Source: Astragalus membranaceus (Eukaryota; Streptophyta; Magnoliopsida; Fabales; Fabaceae). From it: DNA of 64,000 nucleotides. The notes beneath the pieces were generated by a model. It worked only from the letters and a program-made list of their open reading frames with translations, was not told the origin of the DNA and did not search any database. Of the stretch, positions 42,391 to 55,281 are shown in pieces; position 1 is the stretch's first letter; each line of letters starts with the position of its first letter. A program made the position numbers and the translations under genes. The stretch covers positions 67,779,521 to 67,843,520 of the forward strand of contig CM076847.1 in assembly GCA_039519185.1 (NCBI GenBank). The letters run 5' to 3'.

Positions 42391-42633
42391 GACCAAATTT
42401 ATTATTATATTATTATTGTTATATTATATATGATGTCTACAACTATCGAGTAGAACAACTATGGACACCAGCTCTAACCAAAGCAGATACCCCACAGCTG
42501 GTCAGTTCACAGTTTTATTAGTATGTTATTAACAAAAATGTGATATAATACATTGTATTTATTTGAAATAATAAAAATGTTGCAAATGAAATCGTGTTAC
42601 TTTTGTACTAAAATATTAGATACAGTATTGGCT

Positions 42634-43780
42634 TACTTTGTTTCTCGGTTATACCATACAACCCGTGCGATGCAAAGGGAGCGCCAGTATTAATGAATGT
42701 TAAAATACTAAACTGATATTTGTTAGTATTAAATCTACTCCGTATACGGTGGTTGACAACTTCAAGTCTCCGCGCCGGAGACCCCTATTATACACTTGAA
42801 TGCTGAAGACACCCTTAAAATGTTAGATATAGTATTTGCTTACTTTGTTTCTTTCTCGGTTATACCATACAACCTGTGCGATGCAAAGGGAGTGCCAGTA
42901 TTAATGAATGCAAAAACACTAAACTGATATTTGTTAGTATTAAATCTACTCTGTATGCGGTGATTGACAACCTCCACGCCGGAGACCCCTATTTATAAGA
43001 GTGTTAATGACACTGTGTCATTCAACAAACCCTAAGTGTAGTGATACAAACTCTAACTCTGGTGGCCTCCACTAATTTAGGCGTAATTATCTGGTCTCGC
43101 ATTAAATGTGATCAGGGGCAAGATCTTTGCTATTAATGATGCCATTGCGTTTTAGACACGTTATGAAATAGAGGTCCGAAAAAAGCTAATATGCACCTGA
43201 ATGCTGAAGACTTTCTTAAAATGTTAGATATAACATGTGCTTACTTTGTTTCTTTCTCGGTTATACAATAAAACCTGTGCGATGCAAGGGGAGCGCCATT
43301 ATTAACGAATGTAAAAACACTAAACTGATATTTGCTAGTATTAAATCTACTCAGTATGCGGTGGTTGACAACTTCAAATATCCACATTGGAGACCCCTAT
43401 TTGTAAGAGTGTTGTTCAACAAACCCTAGGTGTAGTGATGCAAACTCTAACTGAGGTGGTCTCCACTAATTTCGGTGTAATTACCTGGTCTTGTAGTAAC
43501 TGTGATCGTGGCGAGATCTTTGCTAATAGTGATGCCATTACGTTTTAGACACGTTATGAAATAGAGGCAGGGAAAAAAACCAATATGCACCTCAATGCTG
43601 AAGACACTCTTAAAATGTAAGATATAGTATTTGCTTACTTTTTTTCTTTCTTCGTTTTACCATACAACCCGTGCGATGCAAGGGGGCGCCGGTATTAACG
43701 AATATAAAAATACTAAACTATTATTTTTTTAGTATTAAATCTACTCTGTATGCGATGGTTGTTATTGACCAAATGTATTA
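42634..43780. repeat. Degenerate tandem repeat of about 400 bp
   Basis: Units containing ATACCATACAACC(C/T)GTGCGATG recur at about 42651, 42862, 43263 and 43660, spaced 211, 401 and 397 bp. Each is followed by CTAAACTGATATTTG and GGTGATTGACAAC-like segments. Imperfect copies of the hairpin motif CCCGTGCG..GCA link it to the Helitron-like end. Confidence 0.6.
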
Positions 43781-43792
43781 TATTATTATTAA

Positions 43793-44540
43793 GGCTAAAT
43801 TGCTGTTTTGGCCCTTTATCTTTGGAGTTGGTGTCACTTTGGCCCTTTATCTTTTTTTTTCTCGTTTTAGACCCTCATGTTTTTTGTGTGTGTCATTTTG
43901 GCCCCTGCCGTTAGTTTTTTCTAACGGACGCCACGCTGGCAGTTAACTGCTGACGTGGCGTCTTATATGTCAGGGTTGACTTAGACCTGATTTGGTGATG
44001 TGTCACATAAGGGACCAAATTGAAACTTAAAAAGAACATGGGGGGCCAAATTGACACAAACACAAAACATTCATCTTCTTCCTCCAAACACCACATCCAT
44101 CTTCATCTTCTCCGGCGACCCACCACCACCTCCGGTGAGCCTCCGCCGCCACCACCAGAAACAGTGACATTGTCTCTCTCTCTCTCCCTTCGTCATTGAA
44201 AAACCCAAAAAAACGTAAAACGTGAATCTACATTTCCATTTCGTTCTCAATTCTTTTTCATTTTTATTGAAATCTTTTGCTAACAGTCAGTTACTGTACC
44301 AATTTCGAGTCTATTGCAAGTGGTTTGGTGAATTTTGGTTGAGTTTTGAAGGTTTCCCCAATTTGCAAAACCCAAAACGCGTTTTCCTCTGAAAATCACG
44401 TTTTTGATTAAGTTCTTCCACTTTTTTGTGAGAATTGGTGATGGATTCTAGTTCATTGTGAAATTTCGCATGAAATGCACTATTTATTTGCTTGATTTGG
44501 TGAAGAATTGAGAATTTTGGTGTTCTTGATGAGAGAGAGG

Positions 44541-44579
<39 letters not shown>

Positions 44580-44951
44580 GATGTCACTGTTTGTGGTGGC
44601 GGAGGCTCATCGGAGGTGGTGGTGACTCACCGGAGAATATGAAGATGGAGGTGGTGTTTGGAGGAAGAAGATGAATGTTTTGTGTTTGTGTCAATTTGGC
44701 CCTCCATGTTCTTTTTGAATTTCAATTTGGTCCATTATGTGCCACATCACCAAATCAGGTCCAAGTCAACCCTGACATTTAAGACGCCACGTCAGCAGTT
44801 AACTGCCAGCGTGGCGTCCGTTAGAAAAAACTACGGCAGGGGCCAAAATAACACACACAAAAACACGAGGGTCTAAAACGAGGAAAAAAAAAGATAAATG
44901 GCCAAAGTGACACCAACCCCAAAGATAAAGGGCCAAAACAGCAATTTAGCC
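43793..44951. mobile_element. MULE with long inverted repeats and perfect 9-bp duplication
   Basis: Starts GGCTAAATTGCTGTTTTGGC and ends GGCCAAAACAGCAATTTAGCC; inverted repeats extend for more than 300 bp on each side. Flanked by TATTATTAA on both sides (43784-43792 and 44952-44960). The interior has no transposase; a (GA)n run at 44530-44578 separates the arms. The GCGTGGC and GACGTGGCG motifs of the arms give short chance ORFs. Non-autonomous, 1,159 bp. Confidence 0.92.
44530..44578. repeat. (GA)n microsatellite
   Basis: About 49 bp of GA repeats with one G-rich interruption near the left side, in the loop of the MULE. Confidence 0.9.
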
Positions 44952-44960
44952 TATTATTAA

Positions 44961-46384
44961 TGATTATTATTGTTATATTATATATGATGTCTACAACTAT
45001 CAGAACGGTTTTAAGAGTTCCACGGGGTGTAAATAGCAACTTTTTTTGGCCCAAAAGGACACATGGATATACAGGATCCGAATGTGATCAGGTGTTCTGC
45101 ACAAAAGGGCCAAATCCCATGATCTCCCTCATTTTCGTTTGTCAAACTTAGGGAATATCATGATAATTAAAAATTATAACTGAATCAACAAATGGTTAAA
45201 GAGCAACGATACTAAACATAATTAGTGCTAGTAGTTACAAAGCTAGACAATTCATGTCATACAAATTTTAAACAAAAGTGTCATTGGACTAACGGTGTTG
45301 GTTTGTAAAATATATAATTTAATAATTGTAAATAAAAGTTAAATAATATAACTATAAATTAACATGATACACATTCATCAAATATAAATCTAAAAAAAAG
45401 ATAAAAATATAAACATTAATTTAAGCATGCTTCTAGTGCCTTTTGTTGCGAAATGATCAAAATAAAGAAACACAAATAGAAACAAAACACATGGGTTTCA
45501 TGCAAAACAACCAATAAAATAAAAGCACCTATACAAAGTTAAAAATAATATGAAAGATGTTCTATTATAAATGTGGTTCAAGCTCCTGTGAATAAAAATT
45601 AAATTAAATAAGAAGATTATAAAATTAAAAATGAACACTAACAAAGACATTGGAATTGAACATCCATAGTTAATAAGAAAAAAGTCTAAAGAATTTTAAT
45701 AACATAATCCATATTAATCAAGTGTAAATATAAAAATTTAACACATAATTAGAAAGAAAAGACGACAACACAATTAGAAGGTCAAACATCTGGTTATCAT
45801 GCAGAGTTGAATGAAAACCACCAATAAAACAGAAGCAGCTATACAGAGTTGAAAGAAGATGATAGGATTCTATGGTAAACGTGCCTGAAGTTTCCGTGGG
45901 AGTAAAAGTTGCAATGCGGTACTCGAATAAAAATATAAACACTAATTTAAGTATGCTTCTAATACCTGTTGGTGAGAAATGACAAATCAATTTTAGCCAC
46001 TCATAGCATTTTATACTATATCTGATGGTCGATTTTAGTAATACACTGGTGAGGGACTTTGTCGAACTCTCACTTTAGAATCACCCTATTTTTATATCAT
46101 AAAACAAATATTGTTACACACAACTTTTTTTATAAGAAAAGCTTGAGTTGCACCTTTCAACAAAAGAAAATTGTGTTGCACTTGCACATGCGAGACATCT
46201 GATAGAATGTAAAATACGTGGATATCATGTAGGATTAGATGAAAACCACTGATAAAATAGAAGCACATATACAAAGTTGAAAAAATATGATGAGGAGTTC
46301 TGTTGTAAATATGACTGAAGTTCCCGTTGGAGTAAGCATATATGACATTATATATATTGCAAGACTAATATCTTCTCGTACTTA
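44961..46384. other. Degenerate repeat region, no gene
   Basis: Three diverged copies of a unit with ATGAAAACCACCAATAAAA..AGAAGC and TACAAAGTTGAAA lie near 45485-45600, 45790-45910 and 46210-46340. A fourth, partial copy is at 55090-55150. The open frames in this stretch are translations of that repeat. Confidence 0.45.
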
Positions 46385-46495
46385 GGAGCAAATTTCGCAT
46401 TGGCCAACACAAAGTTTGTCCACTTTGGGAATCGAACTCGCGAGCACCGAGTCGACCCCCGTGTCTCAGGGTAGCCTATGCCACTGGGCCAATAA
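46385..46495 (-). mobile_element. SINE fragment, minus orientation
   Basis: On the minus strand: GGGTCGACTCGGTGCTCGCG and B-box-like GAGTTCGATTCCC, with wording (GGCATAGGCTACCCTGAGAC) related to the SINE at 36735-36941. Target duplication not clear. Confidence 0.5.
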
Positions 46496-46700
46496 TTTCT
46501 CTCAAATTGTATAACCCTCTCATCTCACTCTCTCATGATTTTTGATCTAATTAGCCTCTCAAACTTATTTCTCCCATCAGCTCTCCCTCTCTCACAGTAG
46601 TGAAACTTACCAAAAATATTGAGAAATGCGATAGCTACTAACTAAAATATTACCGCCTAAGAAACTCAGATATATAATACGATAAAATACAACACGCTAA

Positions 46701-46701
<1 letters not shown>

Positions 46702-46771
<70 letters not shown>
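46702..46771. repeat. (TA)n microsatellite
   Basis: About 35 uninterrupted TA units. Confidence 0.98.
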
Positions 46772-46774
<3 letters not shown>

Positions 46775-47142
46775 GCACACCTACATATATTTCAGGGAGT
46801 TCAAGAGAACCCCTGAAAAAAATAAAATTAGCACTGATACCTTAGGAAAACATGTTTTTGCACACCCTGGAAAATATCTTTGGCTCCCAAGTTCCTAATT
46901 TTGCACAACTCTAATCACCACACTCACACAATCACTTACACTCTCACGTATTTTATTTTAAAAAAGTTTTTCTCTCTCATTATCGTAATTTGAATCTGTA
47001 ATGCTATTTAATTGGTACTTTGTGTTAGTGCTATTTAATTAATTTGTATTTTGTTTTAGTGCTATTTAATTTATTTTGATTTTGTTAGTGTATTTAATTT
47101 GAATTTCAATCAGTTCTGTATTTTGTGAATATATTGATTCTT
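46772..47142. other. Intergenic, no gene seen
   Basis: AT-rich, with three imperfect copies of a GTGCTATTTAATT motif at 47030-47095. Confidence 0.4.
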
Positions 47143-50100
47143 TGTAACATCCCCAATTTAGCTAATTTCAAGAAATAAAATTAGCAAGAGGTTATAAGAT
47201 AATTGGTTAGCTAATTTGAGTAATTTAGCTTAATTAATTATTTATGAGGTGATTGTCATGGATTGGATAGATTGATTATGTGTTTAGCTACTAAATTATA
47301 TTAAGTGTTTGAGGTATTGATTGATTGGTTAGAAATATAATTAAGTGAGTAACATAGTTGAAGGGTAAAACTGTCCTTTCCACCTCATTTATTCACTCAG
47401 CTCACTTTATTATCTAAGCTGACCCACACTCTCACAAAACAGTACAAACTCACACCCACACATGTGCTGAAACCAGAACAGAACAAAAACAACAAAATAA
47501 AGAATTGAGAGAAGAGAAACCGTGAGGGAGAGGGAGAAGAGAGGAGAAGAACCAAGCTTCAAATCATTGATGCATGTCCAGTATTTTTACACCATTCTTC
47601 TCCATTTGATCTCCTCTACATTCTGATACTAAATCCATCACAGACATCTTTATCCTCCTCAAAACACCATTAAAGAACCTCCAAGGTCAAAATGTCAAAA
47701 ATGGAGTCCTCAAGTTTTGCATGTTGAGTTTAGAGCTACAACCTATTGGCTAGACACCTACATTGTAGTTTCAAGCATTTTAGTGAAGGTCAAAATCTGT
47801 TCATGGTAGATGGGGCTGTTTGAGTTCGAGTTTGAGCGGAAAGTTTGTGTTCGAGGATCGTTCCTGAGGCCACAGGTTGTGTGTGAACTTCGTTGTTGTC
47901 ATTGTGTGCGATTTTCATCGCAAGAGGTGAGTTCTATACTCGCTTAGGGTTTTCATTTTAATTGTGTCAACCTTACATGTGACTGAAAATATGTTGGTTT
48001 TTCGTTTCGTTGAATTTCATTGAAAACCGTTATTTTGCGAAAATTACGTTTTGGTGTGATTGTTTGAGTGAATGTGAATGAATCGTTTGATGTTTATGAT
48101 GATGTTTGTACTGGTTGTTACTCTGATAATGTGTTGTTATGTTTGGGAATCGATCAGAACGAATATTGGAATCGAACGGAATAGCAATTTACACGAAAAT
48201 GCAAAATTTTGGAAAAACTGATGGTCACGCACGGACCGTGCGCCCCTGCGCACGGGTCGTGCGTGTGGTTCTGTTACCTGCGCAAATGTTTTTGAAATGG
48301 GCACGGGTCGTGCGCCTTCGCGCACGGACCGTGCGTACGCCTCTGTCACTCCATTTAAAAACCCATCTTAGGCCCTTCCGAACGGTTCCAATTGCATTCT
48401 AGTCCTTTCTCAAACCCTATGTATTGATGAATAAACCGTAATTCCTGGAAAATACGTAGGTATGATTGATGTGACGTGAATTTCATTAAGTTACAAGTTA
48501 AGTGAAATGGATTGGTTAAATCAAAGTAAATAAGTGTTGTTTCCTTTATAGTTTGGTTAAAACATTGCTTGTTTATGTTTGAGTGATAAATGGACCATAT
48601 GTCCCATGAGGATGAGGTTAATGTTATGTTATGATAAGCGGACTATGTGTTTCATGAGGTTGGGGTCAAAGAAAGTTAATATAATAATGCTTTGATGTTG
48701 ATTGTGATCGAGATAATTATGTTTGGATTGAATTGTGAGAATTCCCCGAATTATGTTATTAATGTTGACTGTGATTAAGCATGTTAATGAATGTTAGTAA
48801 ACACGAGTGAGGTAATGTCACGAAAAGATAAAACTGACTAAATGTCCCTTGAGGTTGAGGTTTAAGTTATGTTATGTTTATGTCAGGTATAAGAAACGGC
48901 CCAAAGCGGGTGTATATATATAAATTATATAATTGAGGTTTAGGGTGACGACCCTATTAAAGAGGTTAGCGTACTAGGGAAGGGGAAGTCATGAGCCCTA
49001 TGAAGCTAGGCCCCATGAGGGATCCGCTGATAGAAAATGTCAGTGGAATGGGTTCACCGGGATTTTTATAGAATAATGAACGGTGATATGATAAGCAATG
49101 TAAAGAGAGGTTTCACGTTGTCGCTTATTAGGGCTACGAGTTAAAAAGAGGCATAATGAATCGAGAGAGTTAGTAAGGGGTCTCGATAGGACTCATTGAG
49201 ATAATGTTATCTCACCCTTCATGTTTTGTGGTTTTTACAGAGAAACAGGCAAAGGTTGTAATATCCCCTATTTTCGCTATTTAATTATTGGCATGAAATT
49301 ATTATTGGGTGAATTATTTAGTTGGTTGAAAACTACTTGATTTGAAAATGACTTGTTTGGATTGTCAAGTAATTGAATTGTGTGAGATTGATAACTAAAT
49401 TAATATTGATTAGAGTGTTTAGTGCTGTTGGGAGTCAAGGGGAATAGAAACTCTAAGTGAAGGGTAAAACCGTCCTTGTACCTTGTCCCTATTTAAACCT
49501 TTTGTCCAGCTGAACCAAAGTGTGAACCTCTTCATTTTTTTCCTAAGTTCTGAAAAGCTGAAACAAGGGAAGAGGAGAAGGGGGCGTGAGTTTGAGAGAG
49601 AGAGGAAGAGAGGAGAATCCCTCTTGATGTTCATGCATGTAAAATCCAAGAGTACCATTAGAATCAGCTTTCCTCCCTCTTTCCACTGATTATGATTTCG
49701 AAATCAAATCCTCCTCCTAGCCCAAATCACCATTGAAAGCCATCCAAGCTCCACTTTAGCAAATTCAGAACCTGAACCATTGCATGTGAGTGGAGTAAGT
49801 GTTAGAACTAGCTTCTGTACCTGAAATACGTTTTGGAGCAGCTTAGGAGTCCTCCTTGTAGCTGGGTTTTCGGTTTGAGTTGTCGGAGCGAATCCGGGAA
49901 AGTTCGAAGTCCGTTCGTCCGCGTTCGCGAGGTTTCGGTGTCGGGTGTATTGTCGTCACGAAAAGGTGAGTTCTATACTCACTAGGATTGAGTTTCATAT
50001 GTTGTATAATCTGAATCGAGTCAATGGAATTAATTTGGTGATTTGCTTGGTGTTGATTGTTTAGCCAATTTCACTGTTTCTGAATGTTCTAGAATAGGTT

Positions 50101-52105
50101 CAGTAATTCTATAACTGGGAATGATTTAGGCATCCAAAAATTATATAACTTACCTTTTTAGAAACTAGATTGAATACTTGTCATTTTGGCTTTGGAATGG
50201 TTGCATTTGGACTTGTGTAGCTCAAGATATGAGCATCACAAGTTAGGGTAGAATTCTGGAGACAATCTGAGGATAGGTTCGGTTTCTGGGTATCTGGGGA
50301 TGATATAGGCATCCAAAAATTATGTGGTCAATTGTTTTAGAAACTAGATTGAATGTTCGTCAATTTGGTCCTGATTTGGTTGAATTTGGAATTGTGTAGC
50401 TTAAGATATGAGCATCACAAGTTAGGGTAAAATTCTGTGTAATTTCGCGTCGCGACCCGTGGCCGTCGCCTCGCGACCAAGTATAAAATTTGCAAAGCAA
50501 AACTTTCTGTCACTTTTCGCGTCGCGACGGTATGTGTTCGCGTCGCGACGGTTTGCAGTTTTCATTAAAAAGTCCCTGAACTTGTTTTCGCAATAACTTT
50601 TAATCCGGTGGTCCGATTTAAGTGTTCTCAGATGCGTTAGAAAGGTAATAAAAAGGCCTAACTGAATATGTAATAAAAGTAGTGCTATTATCTGTTTGGG
50701 TGTAATTGAGATTGTGAATGATGTTAGTTGATGTTATGAGATTGTTATGCCTAAGCTAAGTTCATGTTATGAGACCGATTATCTTGTTGTGGTTATGCTA
50801 AGTGTGATTAGTGTATTTGTGCTGGACTGACTGGATTAGCATCATGATAAGTTAGGTTAGTAAGCCATGTGAGATCACTTAATTATAAGATTAAGTTAGT
50901 AATTAGATCACCTAATGTTAATAATAAGATTATGTTAAGATCAGTTCATTGTTAAGTTAAGTTATTGTTATGATAGGTTCATTGTTTAGTTCAGTTCTTG
51001 TATATTAAAATATATACATTAGTTCAGTTAGGGTGACGACCCTATTTCAGTTTAGTGTGCTAGGGGAGGGGCAGTCATGAGCCCTATGAACCTAAGCCCC
51101 ATCAGGGACCCAGCCGATTAGTGGGGACGGGTTCACCGGGAGCTTATTATGCCAAGTGACCGGTGACACACTAAGACTTTAGTTCAGTTTAAGTGTTGCT
51201 TCTCGTAACCGGCTTAAGAGTTATGAGGGCAACGTTAGTTAGTTAGCCACATAGTCAACTTTGAGGACTATGAGTTATGAGTTTAGAATAATGAATCAAG
51301 CATAATTCGCGATAGAACTCACTGAGACAAGTTGTCTCACCCAATCCATTGTTGTTGTTTTTCAGTTAAGCAGGGGAAGTTGAAGACCGTGAGGCACGGC
51401 TATGGAGTTACTTGAGGAGCTGCTGACGCTTTTGTTTGTTTTGTCATATTATGTATCTCTGTATTTCATTTTCCTTTGTATCTTAAGACTATTCGATTGT
51501 ACGACTTATGTCTTTCAAGTTGTAAATCGCTTCCGCACACTTTCTATTTTGGTACTGAACACTAGTTGAGCGGTGTAAGAACGCTTTATGTATTTTCATG
51601 TTAAGTTATGTAACGCGCTTGATGGTTTTTAGCATCGAGTATTAGTATGTGTTCAGTATTTAAAACAGGAGGTACTCTGATGTATGCCAGTAGTGCATTT
51701 CGGTAATTTCTACAAGTTAGAAATTATCGGGGTATTACAAAGGTGATGAGGCATGGCTACGGCGCGACCTAAAGGAGATGTTGAAGTTTTAGTTCTATAG
51801 GTTTATGTTATTTTCTCTTGTCAGATTTGCATTTTCAATTGTACGACTTATAATTGTTACAAGTTGTAAATCGCTTCCGCTACTTTCATTCTTTGATATT
51901 GAGCACTAGGACATGAGAAGTTTTAAGGCACGTAACTTAAGTATTTAAATAGTTTATGTTAAGTTATGAAACCGAAGTGACCGTTTGATGATTATTCATC
52001 GAAGATTTTAGTTTGTGTTCAATATCTGAGACAGGAAGTTTTCTCTAATGTATGCTATGTTGTATATCTTGGTATTTTCTATGTAAGAAATATCAGGGTG
52101 TTACA
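47143..52105 (+). mobile_element. Solo LTR (outer), probably Ty3/Gypsy chromovirus (Tekay-like)
   Basis: Starts TGTAACATCCCC and ends CAGGGTGTTACA, flanked by TTCTT on both sides (47138-47142 and 52106-52110). Removing the inner solo LTR (49257-51739) and one duplication leaves about 2,475 bp. The TGTAACACCC..GGGTGTTACA ends and length resemble Tekay/Del LTRs (inference). There is a GC-rich palindromic block at 48220-48335. No coding sequence. Confidence 0.85.
49257..51739 (+). mobile_element. Solo LTR (inner), same family, nested
   Basis: Starts TGTAATATCCCC and ends GGGGTATTACA, flanked by AAGGT (49252-49256 and 51740-51744). 2,483 bp, nearly the same length as the outer LTR. Shared blocks: GGTGAGTTCTATACTC, AGGGTGACGACCCTATT, AGTCATGAGCCCTATGAA and TTGTAAATCGCTTCCGC. 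It entered the outer LTR about 2.1 kb from its start. Confidence 0.88.
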
Positions 52106-52394
52106 TTCTTTTAGTGTTATCCGTATGTTACGGATTAAAATAAATGATTTTATTGTTTATTAATTTAGAGATTAGTTTTTAGAGATTTTTAAGAAAATGA
52201 GAAGTTGTTTTGTGGTTTTGTAACATAATGAAAATTACTTTTTTCAAAACAGCCATTCTTTTAAAAATGATTTTTAGGAGAAGCTACTCAAAACAAATTC
52301 TAATTTGAAGCAGTGTTTAAATTATTTTTAGATTCTCATCTTTTTAAAAAGCTATGACAAAACAGGTGGAAAAAATTTAAAACAGATGTTTATT

Positions 52395-53350
52395 TTTTTT
52401 TTACTTAAATGCACTTTTTGTCTCCCTATTTTACTCAATGTATAATTTTGATCCCCTTTCTTTGGGCAATATTAGTTCCCTATTTTACAAAATTTTGTAA
52501 TGTCGATGAAATTGGATTTCAAACTCTAAGATAACTGATGTGTCAACATTTTAACTGACATAGCAATTGACTAAGCATTGAAGGCATGCCACTTCATTTC
52601 ATTTCAGTTATTACAAACATTTACTTTAATTTTATAAAAGATTTATTAAAAATCATTAAATAATTTTTTTATTTTAAAAGTCAGATAAATGTTTCGAGGG
52701 GAATCGGAATATGAAAATGATACTATGAATCATAGAACCATAATGAAACACACGATCAACCAACATTTATCAAATTGGAAAAAGAGCCAGAAGAAAGGTT
52801 CGATCCTCTTTTCTGGATTTCTCGAACCGAGGGATCCATGAATAGGGATCCTAATGCATATAGATATAAATGGTCCAATTGGATCGAAGATGAAACAATT
52901 ATTGTATAATTAAATAATTTTTATCTTTTAAAAGTCAAATAACAATTATTTAATCATTCTAAAAAAATATTTTTATAAACTGAAAACTGAATGTTTTTTA
53001 ACAAAAGAAATGAAGTGGCATGTCTAGAAGACTTAGTTAATTGTCGTGTCAATATTGCAGAATTTTTTAAAATAGATTACCAAAATTGCCTGAAAAAATA
53101 TAGGGGAAAAATTGCACATTAGTAAAATAAGGGGACCAAAAAAGAATTTAAGCATTTTTTCTCAAGACTTTGAAATTTCTCAAAATATACTGCTAAGTTT
53201 GGCACTATACCTAATTGGTTACAATAAAAAGAAAAATATGGTTGTGACATTTTTTTTCTGAATTATAATATACTACTAAAAAGGATATTATAGAGCACTA
53301 AAAAATAGGGGACGATTCTAAGATACATCATCATTTATGTACCAAAAAAA
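52395..53350. repeat. Duplicated unit, copy 1 (contains plastid DNA)
   Basis: Begins CTTAAATGCACTTTTTGTCTCCC and shares its order of blocks with 53660-54490: inverted-repeat arms of about 100 bp (CTATTTTACTCAATGTATAA mirrored by GTAAAATAAGGGGACC), then TTTCTGAATTATAATATACTAC and AAGATACATCATCATTTATG. Looks like a MITE plus flank duplicated as a block of about 1.27 kb period. Confidence 0.65.
52705..52886 (+). other. Nuclear plastid DNA insert (NUPT) from ycf2
   Basis: About 180 bp matching the chloroplast ycf2 gene: one frame reads TINQHLSNWKKSQKK, and after a small insertion or deletion the frame moves to MNRDPNAYRYKWSN, both typical of the N-terminal half of Ycf2. It lies only in copy 1 of the duplicated unit, between TTTCGAGGGGAATC and AAGATGAAACAATTATT; copy 2 has a different, shorter sequence at that place. 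Non-functional here. Confidence 0.8.
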
Positions 53351-53659
53351 TTTCATCATCTTTTCAAAACACGCTGATCAGCTTCACACTTTACATATTT
53401 TTTCAAGAATTCATTTTTTCCATTAAACCGGTTATTGAGGAACAAACTTTGTGTATTTGAACAGTTAAATTTTTTTTTTGAACCATAACGTACTCCATAA
53501 CACACTGCCTAACATGTAACTTTACATATTTATCATGAATTTTTATTTTATTCAAGTATGCGAAAAAAACTACTTAGAATCTCATTTTAGGTATTATGTT
53601 ACTAAATTAAATTTTTTAACTAAATTAAAGAACAAACATCATGTATTTGAACATAATTT

Positions 53660-54490
53660 TTTTTTGCTTAAATGCACTTTTGGTCTCCCTATTTTACTCA
53701 ATGTATAATTTTGATCGACTTTTTTTTAACAAATTTAGTTCCCCTATTTTACAAAATTTTGTAATGTTGACGAAATTAAATTTTCAAACTCTAAAATACT
53801 GATGTGTCAATATTTTAATCGACATAGAAATCGACTAAGCCTTGAAGAAATGCCACTTGATTTCATTTATTACAAACATTTACTTTAATTCTATAAAATA
53901 TTTATTAAAAATAATTAAAACAAATTATATTTTAAAAGTCAGATAAATGTTTCGAGGGGAATCACCGGTGGAGTAGAGGAAGGAGGTCTCATCGGGGAGG
54001 ATGGGATCGTAGATGAAATAATTATTTTAGAATTAAGGAGTTTTTATTTTTTAAAAGTCAGATAAAAATAATTCAATCATTATAAATAAATATTTTATAA
54101 AATTAAAATGAATATTTTTTTAATAAAAGAAAGTTGAAATATTAATAACATATCATCATCTTAGAGTTTGAAATTATAATTTAGTCAATATTGCAAAATT
54201 TTGTAAAACAGGGGACCAAAATTGACTGAAAATATATAAGAAAATCAAAATTGCACATAAGTAAAATAAGGGGACCAAAATAGCATTTAAACCTTTTTTC
54301 TCTAGACTTCGAAAATCCTCAAAATACACGGCCAAGTGTTGCACTTTACCTAATTGGTCACGATAAAAAGGAAGACATGTTTATGACGTTATTTTTTCTC
54401 TGAATTATAACATACTACTAAAAAGGATATTATAGAGCACTAAAAAACGGAGAGGATTCTAAGATACATCATCATTTATGTAAAAAAAAA
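53660..54490. repeat. Duplicated unit, copy 2
   Basis: Same blocks as copy 1 but lacks the ycf2 segment; at that position it has CACCGGTGGAGTAGAGGAAG and a short GC-richer insert of unknown source. Confidence 0.6.
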
Positions 54491-55203
54491 ATACATCATC
54501 ATTTATTAATTTAGTTTAGTTGGTTATTTATTTTAGTTAATTAAAGTGGACCGACTCTATTAGTTTTTTTTATCGGTAACAGATTCCATTAAATGAAATG
54601 AGATATTTTCAAAAACCCGTGTTACATATATATGCATCAATGGTTTATATTTTCAAAAACACAAGGAACAAAATAATAAATTAAAAATGCCTCTAGATCC
54701 TTCCAAACTCTCCACATTCTTCACTCACATTCTCAGATAACATTTCCCTCATTTTATATCTCTCATTTTTCAGTTTCCATTCCACAATATTATCCGTTCT
54801 TATCTCAAATCAACTCTTCTCCACTCAACACTTTAAACTTCATCTCAGTTACAGACCACTCATCGTCTTCCTCATACCGTCACAGCATCTCAATCACCTC
54901 ACTCCATTAGAAGTGATTGATTTTTCTTGAAAAGTAATGTCCAAAATGAAGAAATATGACCTTAGTAAGAAGAAGACAAGATGCAACAAGAGAATGAGAA
55001 GTGAGTGATTCTTCTCGGAAAAATGACCACAAATTTAGTTGTCAAGAAATGTGATTGCATGACTATAAAGAAGACAACCTAATCAAAATGTGAAAGGCAT
55101 GAGTATTATGCAGGGTTAGATGAAAGTCGTCAATAAGATAAAAACACACATACAAAGTTGAAAGTTGAAAGATGAAGTCGCCAATAATACAAAAAACACC
55201 CTA

Positions 55204-55206
<3 letters not shown>
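54491..55206. other. Intergenic, no gene seen
   Basis: AT-rich, pyrimidine-rich at 54690-54900 (5'-leader-like wording) but without a following coding region. A degenerate repeat unit shared with 45485-46340 lies at 55090-55150. Confidence 0.35.
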
Positions 55207-55263
<57 letters not shown>

Positions 55264-55281
55264 GTGTGTGTGTGTCTGTGT
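55207..55281. repeat. (TC)n and (TG)n microsatellites
   Basis: About 27 TC units (55207-55261), then a short TG run (55263-55281). Confidence 0.97.

Noticed and set aside
43911..44876. Two small similar frames containing EEEDECFVFVSIWP on opposite strands
   Set aside because: They are the two inverted arms of the MULE at 43793-44951 read on opposite strands, not a gene pair.
48137..48402. Overlapping Arg-rich frames on both strands
   Set aside because: Translation of the GCACGGACCGTGC palindromic block of the solo LTR.
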